Below are positions 46,910-56,652 of a stretch of 64,000 bases of DNA, in pieces. A program made the translations under genes and the position numbers. The notes beneath the pieces were generated by a model that saw nothing but the letters and a program-made list of their open reading frames with translations, did no database searches and had not been told where the DNA came from. The DNA is from Escallonia rubra. Taxonomy: Eukaryota > Streptophyta > Magnoliopsida > Escalloniales > Escalloniaceae. Location of the stretch: assembly GCA_033065855.1 (NCBI GenBank), contig JAVXUO010000120.1:1-64000 (forward strand). Reading direction: 5' to 3'. Within the stretch, counting starts at the first letter, position 1. Each line of letters starts with the position of its first letter.

Positions 46910-47260
46910 CTGGTTTCTTTCTCTCTCCCCGTTCTCTCTCTGAAATTCTTCTCTCACCCACCCACTGCCGTTCTCACCTCCGGCGACCGTTCTCTACGGC
47001 GACACTCCCATCCTCCACCCAACGCCGCGCCACCAAGCCTTGCACTGCGGTTGTGCCACAAAGCCCTCCACTGTCGCCGCGCAACGAAACCCACCACTGC
47101 CGCCGCACCACCAACGCCGCCGCCGTCGTACCCACCTCGAGATTTGTATGTCAATTGCCCTAAATTATCTGAATTTTTTGTTAATTTGTCTTCAATTTAG
47201 GTTACATGCATCTCTTTCCTTTTATTTATGATGTCATTCACTTTGTTGTTCAGACGGATC
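46910..47260 (+). promoter_or_regulatory. GC-rich leader-like segment after the CACTA left end
   Basis: TTTAAAAAC (TATA-like) near 46898, a CT-rich tract at 46917-46950, then a CCGCCG-rich block at 46970-47145. The composition is that of a transcribed 5' leader, unlike the AT-rich surroundings. The ORFs here are low-complexity and not convincing as protein. It may be the CACTA promoter and first exon or a captured host leader. Confidence 0.35.
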
Positions 47261-47434
47261 TTGGCTTATTGAAGAACTTGAACTTGTTATCTCTAATTTT
47301 CCTTAATTCTCGACGAGGTAGGGAAGAAAACCATATTCGGTAGTTAGTCTGTAACACCGATATAGATCATGGTGACGCTGAAAGGTCATAGATTATGGGC
47401 CATTGCATGACATCAGGATAAGAAACCCTTCGTA

Positions 47435-48160
47435 TTGTTTATTCAATTCAACCGACCACTAAATTGAAGTAATTGAACCATAATTGAACTCTAAATTGAA
47501 GTAATTGAACCTTAAGTAAATCCTAAATTGAATGCCCTAATCGAATCGAATCATAAATTAAACTAATTGAACCCGTAATTGAACCCTAAATTGACCGAAC
47601 CCTAAATTGAACTAATTGAACCCTAAATGAAGTAATTGAACAATAATTAAATCCTAAATTGAATGCCCTAATCGAATCGAACCCTAAATTAAACTAATTG
47701 AACCCCTAATTGAATGCCCTGATCCAACCGAACCATAAATTGAAATAATTGAATCCCCTAATTGAACCCTAAATTGAATGCCCCAAATCAACCGAACCCT
47801 AAATTGAATCAATAGAACTCCCTAATTGAACCCTAAATTGAAGTAATTGAACCCTAATTAAACCCTAAATTGAATGCCCTAATCGAATCGAACCCTAAAT
47901 TAAACTAATTGAACCCCTAATTGAACCCTAAATTGAATGTCCTAATCCAAATGAAACCTAAATTGAACTAATTGAACCCTAAATTGAATGCCCAAAATCA
48001 ACCGAACCCTAAATTGAATCAATAGAACCCCTAATTGAACCCTAAATAAACCCTAAATTGAATGCCCTAATCGAACCGAACCCTAAATTAAACTAATTGA
48101 ACCCTAAATTGAATGCCCTAATAGAATCGAACCCTAAATTGAAATAATTCAAGCGCATCG
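47435..48160. repeat. Minisatellite of AATTGAACCCTAA-type units
   Basis: Dozens of short units built from ATTGAACCCTAA, ATTGAATGCCCTAA and TCGAACCGAACCCTAA. The motif AACCCTAA equals the plant telo-box core and overlaps the telomere unit CCCTAAA. Irregular period, about 12-40 bp. Confidence 0.9.
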
Positions 48161-48499
48161 GATATGTGTATTTTGAACAATTTTTTTTCCATTTGAACAT
48201 TGATTATTTGTTTGATAATTTTAGGTTGTTAATTGTGCATTTGAGAATTGTGATTATTGATCGATGATTATTTTAGGTTGTTAATTGATGATTTTAGGTT
48301 ATTAGCTGTGCATTTGAAGTAATTGTGATTATTAATTGATGATTTTAGGTTGTTAATTGATGATTTTAGATTGTTAATTGTGCATTGAGCATTTGAGATA
48401 TTGACGGAGGATGGGACCCAATTGGATTGAATGTGTAATTTTTGTTAATTTTTATTGCATTGAGCATATGAGAATTGCAAATTGAGATTGTTGACGGAG

Positions 48500-49050
48500 G
48501 ATGGGACACGTGTCAGTATATGTCGCAAACGTTTTCGGAGGTGTCAGACACGTATGCCGATGTGTCTGGAGGTGCGTGTCGGTGGGCATCGGACACGTGC
48601 CCGGAGGAGTCGGACACGTGTCCGGAGGCGTCGGACACGTGTCCGGAGGCGTCGGACACGTGTCCGGAGGCATCGGACACGTGTCGGTATGTGTCGCACA
48701 CGTGTCCGGAGGTGTCAGACACGTATCGGACACCATATCGACACACTATATGAGGTGTCGGAATTGAGATGGTTGACGGAGGATGGGACCCAATTGGATT
48801 GAGATACCTGTTAGTTAGCGCAGACACGGACACCACGTCTGATCGACGGTGTCCGACATTTAAAAAATAAATTAACGTATGCCAATGTGTTGGGAGGTGC
48901 GTGTCGGTGGGCGTCGGACACGTGTCCGGAGGTGTCGGACACGTGTCGGTATGTGTCGGACACGTGTCGGTATGTGTCAGACACGTGTCCGGAGGTGTCA
49001 GACACGTGTCCGGAGGTGTCAGACACGTATCGGACACCATATCGACACCC
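48500..49050. repeat. 21-bp palindromic array with G-box cores
   Basis: Two blocks (about 48500-48735 and 48877-49045) of TCGGACACGTGTCCGGAGG-like units at 21-bp spacing. Each unit is centred on the palindrome CGGACACGTGTCCG, which contains CACGTG. I count about 12 CACGTG sites. Both blocks end in a GAGGTGTCGGAATT sequence and are preceded or separated by GACGGAGGATGGGA, so the second is a duplicate of the first. All long ORFs here on either strand are artefacts of the repeat. Confidence 0.9.
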
Positions 49051-49339
49051 TATATGAGGTGTCGGAATTAAGATTGTTGAATGTGCATTAAATTTATGTT
49101 AGTTAGGTTAATGCGACATTTTTAGCATGCACCCCCTGGAATCTCATCGTGGCTCCAGCACTGGTTATAATTAACCCTAATTAATCATGATTAACAATAT
49201 TTTAATAAATCAATTAACCCTAATTAGCTCTAACGAGCCTAATTAGTTTTAATGAACCCTAAGAACCTAATGAAAATCAAAGCTGTTTATTGACCCGAAT
49301 TAGCCCAAATGAACCCAATTAGGACTAAATTGATTATAG

Positions 49340-50300
49340 TTAGCCTAATTAGTCGTAATTTGCACTAACATAACCCAATTAAGCCTAATTAGCGTTAGTT
49401 AGGACTAATCAGCACTACTTGGCATAAATAAACCCTAATTAGGACTAAATAACCCCATTTAGTCCTAATCAATCCTAATTAGCTACAATTATCCGAAACT
49501 AACCTTCATTAACATTAATTAGCCATAACATAACCCAATTAAGCCTAATTAGCCCTAATTAGGACTAATCAGCACTACTCGGCACAATTAAACCCTACTT
49601 AGGACTAAATAACCCTAATTAGTCCTAATCAACCCTAATCAGCTATAATTATCCGAAACTAGCCCTCATTAACATTAATTAGCCCTAACATAACCCAATT
49701 AAGCCTAATTAGCCCTAATTAGGACTAATCAACACTACTCGGCACAATTAAACTCTACTTAGGACTAAATAACCCTAATTAGTCCTAATCAACCCTAATC
49801 AGCTATAATTATCCAAAACTAGCCCTCATTAACATTAATTAGCCATAACATAACCCAATTAAGCCTAATTAGCCCTAATTAGGACTAATCAGCACTACTC
49901 GGCACAATTAAACCCTAATTAGGACTAAATAACCCTAATTAGTCATAATCAACCCTAGTCAGCTATAATTATCTGAAACTATCCCTCATTAACATTAATT
50001 AGCCCTAACATAACCCAATTAAGGCCAATTAGCCCTAATTAGGACTAATCATCACTACTCGGCACAATTAAACCCTAATTAGGACTAAATAACCCTAATT
50101 AGTCCTAATCAACCCTAGTCAGCTATAATTATCTGAAACTATCCCTCATTAACATTAATTAGCCCTAACATAACCCAATTAAGCCCAATTAGCCTTAATT
50201 AGGACTAATCATCACTACTCGGCACAATTAAACCTTAATTAGGACTAAATAACCCTAATTAGTCCTAATCAACCCTAATCAGCTATAATTAATAATCGTA
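49340..50300. repeat. 160-bp tandem repeat, about six copies
   Basis: The marker CATTAACATTAATTAGCC starts at 49507, 49667, 49827, 49987 and 50147, an exact 160-bp period, with a partial more diverged copy before 49507. Each unit is itself made of TAATTAGGACTAA, ACCCTAATTAG and CTAATCAACCCTAA. Confidence 0.95.
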
Positions 50301-51069
50301 ATTAACCCTAATAACCCAGTTAGCCCTAATTAGCCCTTGTACATCCCATAATTACTCCATAGTGCCCAGAGATGGTTCAATTACTCGTTGTTTACAAACC
50401 CTGCCTTCTTTATATTAGTTGTTGTTTTGAGAAGTCCATTGGCAACGAGATGGTTCAACTCGTTGCCAACGAATTCTATTTAATGTGGAATTGGTAACAT
50501 ATGGCACGATCTTTTTGCAGTTTTGATATTTCGGAAAGATTCTTGCATATCTTATCAATTTCTAAACGCATGCATGCATAGAAACCCTTAGTTCCCGTTC
50601 AAAGGTACTCATTACAAAGTAATGCCTTGTAATGAGCCTTTGGATGTCCAGTTTGGAAAAGCTAATTGTTTATAAAACAGTGTTTTGACTCAAGCTTTAT
50701 GTTCTATGTCGTGGATATTTGGTACACGTTCTCGTGTGTTTCTCCGGGTGCATACCGATCTGGTGTTCTAACATCCGTCAAACCTTCCTGAGCAAGGTTA
50801 GATGAATGTTAGAACACCTAATCGATGTCGTGTACTTAGAGAAATGCGGGGAGGTGCTGCCGAATTTTCCACAGACATGGGACTAAGCATGAGTTATTCA
50901 CTGTTTTATAAACATGTGCTTTTCTGAATGGGATAGGACCACTACCTGTTCAAGAGTGGAGGAGAAATATGTAGACATGTTGTAACATTCATGCATTGAT
51001 ATTTACATCGGCAATGCCTAATCACTGGTCATTATTGAAGGTGGTATACAGTACGATAATTCAGTCGTT
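50301..51069. other. CACTA interior upstream of the remnant gene
   Basis: No ORF. Contains a broken inverted segment around 50700-50870 (GTTCTAACATCCGTCA versus GATGAATGTTAGAACACC) and may include the promoter of the gene at 51070. Confidence 0.4.
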
Positions 51070-52108
51070 ATGTCAGTCGATCGAAGTTGGATGAAAAGGA
51101 ACTGAAGATTTTGAGTGTCGCGTTGACAAATTTCTCGACTTCGCTTATGCGCATCCTGCACATCTTGACCTTGATAAGATAAGGTGTCCGTGCGGTAGAT
51201 GTGAGTTGTTGCACTGGAGAAAAAGAATTGAAGTAAAATGGCATCTTCGTCGGTACGGTTTTATGGGTGGATACACAAGGTGGACGCAGCACGGGGAAAC
51301 GATAGTATTGTCGCCAACCTGGCTAGTCAAACTGAAGTTAGGGAGGAGGCACGATATGATTACCGAGATATGATTATGGATGCTGGGCATGCTAATGTTG
51401 ACTGTGGATCCAGGTTGGGACGCCAAGAGTAAGAGCGGGGCTGAGAACAGACAGAACAGAGATCCGACGCACACGGGGGGGTTGGTGCCACACGACATCG
51501 TCCGACACATGAACGCGGTCGAGCACCCGGATCTGGATGAGGATGAGGTCATAGCTCTGACCTATACTCAGACGCACGTGCGGAAGAAGGACAAGGACGA
51601 GACGCACCGGGCGGGCAACTATATTTCAAATATTGCTCGGCGGATCGATGTGAGTCAATTTATTTAAGTTGTTAATGTTTTTTCTTTCTATCCTCAATGT
51701 CCGTTTCGTTAATTAATGCCATAACATATCGTTAAACCACTATTTTTGCAGGCCTCGTATGAACAGCTAAGGGGGTCCGAGCAGCAGTCCGGACAGCCAT
51801 CAGCGTCCACTAGTACGGCTGCGAGTACTGGGGGGTTAAAGCGATGGTTGGATACGCCGGAGGTCGTGAATCGGCCGAAAGGCCGCATACGCGGCCTGCC
51901 TAGCACGACTGCTCGTGCCGTGATAGGAGCGTCCTCACCCCCTGCTGCCCCTCCACAGACACCGGCTCCTCGTCCTCAGTTGGACGACGAGGAGATCCAG
52001 CGCATTGCTACAGTGGTGGCGAGGATGATCAGGGAGCAGGGCACTGCTAGACAGTTCGAGCCGGCCCCGGATCAGCAGGATCCAGATCCAGGACTCGGCA
52101 ACCCCTGA
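51070..52108 (+). pseudogene. CACTA remnant gene: transposase-associated domain joined to C-terminal CACTA domain
   Basis: ATG at 51070 reads MSVDRSWMKR, the usual start of the transposase-associated (Transpos_assoc) domain. After a one-frame slip near 51100 it continues DKFLDFAYAHPAHLDLDKIRCPCGRCELLHW and WHLRRYGFMGGYTRWTQHGE. After another shift a frame with HTGGLVPHDIVRHM and ALTYTQTHVRKKDKDETHRAG (about 51470-51650) resembles the plant Ptta/En-Spm C-terminal family (Transposase_24). An intron is seen at 51650-51751 (GAT|GTGAGT, TTGCAG|GCC). The last exon ends with LDDEEIQRIATVVARMIREQ and TGA at 52106-52108. The DDE transposase that should lie between the two parts is absent. Confidence 0.65.
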
Positions 52109-52364
52109 TGAGCCCCTTCCCGTGCCCGTTCCTAGCTTCCCCCCCCCCCCCCCGTGCCCGGCTTGTAATCTTCTCCCCTCTCCTAACCGGCTGTATCCGG
52201 TTCCCGGCTTGTACATATATGAGTTTTTTTTATAATAAATATTTTTTATAATTGATTATATATATTTCTTTCTGTATTGATTATTGCGCGTTGTTGTTGA
52301 GAATTGAAAACTGTATTACAGGTCTGGGTAATTGAAAAATAAAAAAAAAATTCAAAAAAAAATT

Positions 52365-52758
52365 GACTTTTGGCGACGGATTAATTCCGTCGCTAAAAGT
52401 ATTCCTACAATCAGTTATTTAGCGACGGAATATTCTGTCGCTAAATAAGTTTTTTAGAGACGGAATATTCCGTCGCTAAAATATTTAATCCGTCGCTAAT
52501 TTGACAAAAAGAAAATAAATTGAAATTCTAAAAATATAAGTAGCGACGGATATTCCGTCGCTAATGAAAAATAAATCCGTCGGTAAAAATGACATATTTA
52601 GCGACGGATTTAAAAATTCCGTCGCTAAACTATTAGTGACGGGCTTTTATACGAGTGATTTTTAGCGACGGTGAATCCGTCGCTAATTCGTTTAGCGACG
52701 GATTTTGGGCTTTTAGCGACGGATTTCCCCGTCGCTAAAAGCCTGTTTTCTTGTAGTG
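52365..52758 (+). repeat. Right sub-terminal repeats of the CACTA
   Basis: More than a dozen TTTAGCGACGGA or TCCGTCGCTAAA motifs in both orientations, frequently as back-to-back inverted pairs, ending at AAGCCTGTTTTCTTGTAGTG. Hairpin-forming potential is high. Confidence 0.9.
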
Positions 52759-53057
52759 TATAAAGGCTTTGATTGGTATAATAGAACTTAGAGTGTTTTT
52801 CAATTTAGTCTTTATATGGTCAATTTATAAAATTTCTATCAAAATTTATCACTTTTACGTTTTTTAAGGGACTGGTACAAAACACACTATCTCGGCCGGT
52901 AAGTAGTTCTCGGCTGGTATCACCTATACCGGCCGGTACAATCGGTACAGAGCGGTATTTTGACCGGTACAAAATGTAATGTGTACCGTACCAGTAAAAG
53001 GCAATAGCAATACGTACCGGCCGGTACCGGTACGGTATTGATAACTATGCATTTACC

Positions 53058-53940
53058 TATTATCTGAGGCTTAGGAGTCTACATAATCTTATATTAGGGC
53101 AGGTGACACTATGCAAATCCTAAATCAGGTAAAGATACACATACATAATATATTGTCAAGAACACAACAAAATACTGATAATCAAATTAACTACAAGTAG
53201 CAATTATAACTTGTTACCATTTTTGGAATATATTTAACAAACACCAATCACTAAGAACAGTGATGGTTATACAACAAACATCTAACGTTAATCACAACAA
53301 ACAATGATCTCAATCAAACATTTAGGGGTCAGATGGTAAAAATAATCACAATTGAGCGATCAAAACACGAAAATCTTTAACAAAATTGTACCTGTTGGCT
53401 CTCGAGATTCACAATACAATTTTATGACATTTCAAAAAATGACGAGTACAAAAACAATGGTATAGATCTGACGAAGCAAAATCAACCCAATGCCTCGAAG
53501 CAATTACAATCAGTAAGAGTTTTTGGTCCTTAATGAAATTCGTAACTTTTCCATGGCCAGTGGGTCAGATACTATCCCATCAAGTTCAAATAGATTCAGA
53601 AAAAGCAGATAAATTTCCTGGAAATGGAATAAGATGACTTAGTATGAATGACATCTTCTTCGATGTTTCAGAGTAAGCTGGCATTCAATTAAGTCACAAT
53701 TGGATTCAACATTCAAAAGATTGATCGAGATGACAAAGTAGGATCCCATATTCCTTATCATACTCTCGAACCAAACCTTCGGACTTAACACCAGTCATTC
53801 TTCAACAACACCATTCTCACTCATAAATCAAATCGCTAATTTAACTGCTACTCATAACTTACAAATTTAACACTACTAGAGTTTTTCCCTAACACTCTAT
53901 GGATGAGTGATTAAAGGATCACCAATCACCTCCTAGTATA
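53058..53940 (-). other. Gypsy-B internal sequence, non-coding part
   Basis: AT-rich; the GGCTTAGGAGTCTACA motif near 53068 is shared with the Gypsy-A interior. No reading frame of note. Confidence 0.4.
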
Positions 53941-53944
53941 ATAT

Positions 53945-54460
53945 CAAAGTCCCGGACAAAAAAATGACACGAAATCCACATGAAGATCTCTATCCGCGAC
54001 ATAGGCAGTACACCCACATGGAATCGTAGAAACAGTCAAAGACCCTCCCAACGGAGTGCCTATCACAAGATCAGTTCATAAAGGATAGGTTCTCACCCTC
54101 AATCACTATGCAAAAGTAAGGGATACCAAAGAATATGAGTTCCAAAATCAAATATTATACGAGCATCCAATGGGTTTAACCTGTAGTGTACCTGACACCA
54201 CGTCATCGGATGTAGCAGCATCCTGAGTAGACATTGGGTAAAGTCTGACTGATGTCACGGGCCTCTGCCTTGCTAGATTTGAGACTACTGAATCCGCCCC
54301 TGTTGACCATGTCCTCTTTCCCGACGAGGACCTCTGCTGGTTGATGTACTACCTATAGGTGTGGAACGAAAAGTTGACTAACTATTTCTAACAAGTGGAC
54401 AGTCTCAAACCTGATGCTCCACACTGCCGCACCTAAAACATCCTCTGGTAACCCTGTAGC
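53945..54460 (-). pseudogene. Gypsy-B gag zinc knuckle and protease remnant
   Basis: Minus-strand reading gives RQ-rich gag tail, then CFRCGSVEHQV.DCPL (C-x2-C-x4-H-x4-C zinc knuckle, about 54395-54450) and, after stops, DDVVSGTLQV and VIGTPLGGSLTVS..PCGC (about 53960-54215), the aspartic-protease region of chromovirus-like Ty3/gypsy elements. The catalytic DSGATHS motif reads FWNSYS-like text, so it is lost. The upstream gag tail extends to about 54733. Confidence 0.6.
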
Positions 54461-54939
54461 ATAGCCTACCGCCATGGTACCTCCCGTACACGATACATGG
54501 GGTGGCCAGAAAAGCTGACCCGCCACCCCGAGCAGTATTCTGTGTAGGTCGGACTCCAAAATTCTGTGATAGTCCATATCTAGTTCTTTGAGCTGATCGA
54601 GTGCCTGCACCCTGCGCTCCTCTGAATCTGATACTCTGCTCTGGTCTAATCCCATAACCCTACCCAGGTCTAAATCCCTGAGCCGAAGCGGGCATGAACA
54701 TGTGCCTCTGCCCCATCCTTGGGCCTTGGGCATCCTGTCGTGCTGGCGCTAACAACTGCCGACGTTTGTCTCCCCTGTAGATCGTTCTTGGAGGAATTCA
54801 TGCCCACCTCTCTTCTTCAACCCTGTGTTTGCTCATACATTCTTCTATCAACAGACTTGGAGTACTCCTTAAACACAAGCCAAGTAAAGATATTCCATAT
54901 AGCTCGGCAATCGAACTAAGATCATTCTATCTCTTAGTC

Positions 54940-55625
54940 CAGGCCTAAGACCCCACCTAGACTTTTGGCATTGGCACTAGAGACATTACAAGTCCTCAAT
55001 AGATGATCTTCCAATAGGATTGTATAAGATGAGCAAGGATAGTTTTTCGGCATTGGAAGGACCGTATAAACAATCTTTAGATTAGGAAATGTGCTATATG
55101 GAGGTTTTACCTCTACCTAATAGGGAGGAGTAGCAGAATCTTGAATCGATGTTTGCTGTTTCGAACACTATGAACCCGATTCTGACCCTAATGACATAGA
55201 ATATGGCTAACCAGTAGCAAGGAGCATCAAATCTAGTCCAACGACAACCACAAACTCAAAACAAGAGTACATGGGGTGAATTTAATTAACAAAATGTGAC
55301 TAGCTATAGGGGACATTGGACCCTATAGAGGTAGAGAAAACGATTAATGAAATGGGTGAGGCCGATCAGTAGTAAGAAATAGTAGAGATGAGTCTGATGC
55401 ATCATCAATGGATTGATATCACTTGGGAACAATTTAGGGAATTATTTTTTGACCGGTACTTTTATGAGATTTCATGAATAGATGTTAAGGAAATTTGCCA
55501 ATGTGACGGAAGCAGATCAGGAATTGGTAGAAGAATTTAAAATGAGGATTTTGTCATCTCACTATATTCCCACCCCACTCTCGTTAATCGAAATATGATT
55601 TTATAGAATCATATTACCTCTAATC
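54940..55625 (+). pseudogene. Gypsy-B gag core in inverted (plus) orientation
   Basis: Plus-strand text reads VEKTINEMGEADQ near 55328, then IDITWEQFRELFFDRYFYEI at 55413-55472, the 'W..F...F...Y' hallmark of Ty3/gypsy gag, and FANVTEADQELVEEFK near 55490. The rest of the element (primer site, zinc knuckle, protease) is on the minus strand. An inversion inside the element, with breakpoints near 54940 and 55630, explains this best. A separate gag fragment inserted in reverse is the alternative. Confidence 0.5.
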
Positions 55626-55678
55626 TGTGGTTTCGTGCCTACGAAATCAAATACCTATTATAACCATAAGACCAAAAT

Positions 55679-55690
55679 GCTCTGATACCA
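55679..55690 (-). promoter_or_regulatory. Primer binding site (initiator Met tRNA) of Gypsy-B
   Basis: The reverse complement is TGGTATCAGAGC, two bases inside the right LTR that starts at 55693. Confidence 0.85.
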
Positions 55691-55692
55691 AC

Positions 55693-56178
55693 TGTAACAT
55701 CCCAAAAATCCAGATCTCCATGGCCCCGAACTCCCGAAACGTTAACCTGTCGCGTCACATGAAAACTGTCAAATCGTGTTTACTAACATATATTTTGAAG
55801 CATCTAATCCGACATCAACTCAAATTCTTTAAAATACAAGATTTCAAAACTGCTTAAGCTTAAACTATTAAAACATAGGTTCTTTACAAACTCGAGTTGT
55901 AATAGAATGAGTTGACAGTACTGACCCACGCAGGGGTCTCACTACACAGTAATGGTGGGCTCATCGGATCTCACACAGACTCTAAACCCATTCGCGAGCA
56001 TTTTACAGCTGATCATTACATGCAGAAGGGAGTCAAACGAAGGGTGAGCTTTTGACAGTTCAGTAAGTTCGTTCAAGGAACAACCAAATGAATTACAAAA
56101 TGACTCAAGAGTTCAGCTGAGGATAATTTCTCAAAACATTTGAACAATCGTGAACAATTTAGTAATTTTCAAAACACA
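55693..56178 (-). repeat. 5' LTR of Gypsy-B, U5 end only
   Basis: Matches 41547-42000 with high similarity, including GAGTTGACAGTA, CTGACCCACGCAGGG, and AACGAAGGGTGAGCTTTTGA. The match stops near 56178; U3 and promoter are either deleted or displaced beyond the Tat/Ogre element. Confidence 0.75.
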
Positions 56179-56652
56179 AGGGTTTGCCAAAAACAATTCT
56201 TCTTTTTAATTATTAATTATTTTTAGGTTGAAAACCGGACAGTTGGTAAGAGGATATGAAAAATTGAAATATTAAGTCGAAAACCGTTGGGTTAGTCAGA
56301 GGGTTCGATTTTTTGCCAATTAAAGTGTTGAAAACTAACCGGTTAGTCAGCGGGTTTAACTAAATTAAATGAAAGACCGGCCAGTTTATCCGTTCAGATT
56401 TGGGCACGATATTTAGAGTTTTTTTCACCAACTTCAAACATAATTCAAATACTCTCTTTCTTAAATACCTCTCCAAGAAGGGCTTCTTTTTGTCAAATCC
56501 TACCCTAATTACACTTCTAGGCTACAAAATCCTATGATCTCCTTCTAATCTTCCCATATTTCTGAGAAATTATGGAACTCATGTGAACTAGAAGAGGGCA
56601 TAAGGGTGGGCCTTAAATTGGCTGTGTTTCGCGATTCCAGCCACGGAATCAG
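56179..56652. repeat. Diverged tandem units upstream of the first antisense ORF
   Basis: About three units of 50 bp with GAAAACCGG.CAGTTGGT, GAAAACCGTTGGGTTAGTCAG and GAAAACTAACCGGTTAGTCAG at 56230-56360, similar in theme to the array at 59460-59660. A promoter-like AT stretch and leader follow. Confidence 0.5.

Larger units (their letters stand above)
46536..52758 (+). mobile_element. CACTA (En/Spm) transposon, 6.2 kb, internally deleted
   Basis: Left end CACCACAAGAAAATATG; right end inverted reads CACTACAAGAAAACAGG, the CACTA signature. 3-bp duplication TAT at 46533-46535 and 52759-52761. Sub-terminal arrays of TTTAGCGACGGA and its complement lie on both sides. A gene at 51070-52108 keeps the transposase-associated domain and a C-terminal region but no central transposase. 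The middle is mostly tandem repeats (47435-50300). It would need a full CACTA transposase in trans. Confidence 0.92.
46027..53049. mobile_element. hAT-like non-autonomous element with GGTACC-rich ends, split by a CACTA
   Basis: Inverted ends CATAGTTATGAATACCGTAC at 46027 and, inverted at 53049, CATAGTTATCAATACCGTAC. Perfect 8-bp duplication CATTTACC at 46019-46026 and 53050-53057. Sub-terminal sequence is full of ACCGGTACC and GGCCGGTA motifs on both sides (46040-46110 and 52890-53035). Without the CACTA it is about 800 bp with no transposase. The 8-bp duplication points to the hAT superfamily; the end sequence is not a type I can place further. Confidence 0.88.
41547..56178 (-). mobile_element. 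Gypsy-B: minus-strand LTR retrotransposon hosting two nested DNA transposons
   Basis: Left LTR 41547-45111 and the start of a matching right LTR at 55693 (TGTAACATCCC, AACGTTAACCT, ACATGCAGAAGGGA and AGGGTGAGCTTTTGA occur in both). A primer binding site lies beside the right LTR (55679-55690), so transcription runs right to left. Internal: gag zinc knuckle and protease on the minus strand, an inverted gag core, and no RT or integrase. Interrupted by a hAT-like element (46027-53049) that itself holds a CACTA. The right LTR match ends near 56178 where Tat/Ogre sequence begins. Relics of gag and protease fit Ty3/gypsy (chromovirus-like). Confidence 0.75.

Noticed and set aside
46954-47231. ORFs in the CCGCCG-rich block
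   Set aside because: Low-complexity Ala/Gly/Arg or Pro/His text with no motif; more likely a transcribed leader.
48452-49091. Long ORFs on both strands, up to 175 codons
   Set aside because: They are the 21-bp G-box repeat read in frame (DTCPTPP, GHVSGGV and RRTRVRR). 21 is a multiple of three, so all six frames stay open. Not proteins.
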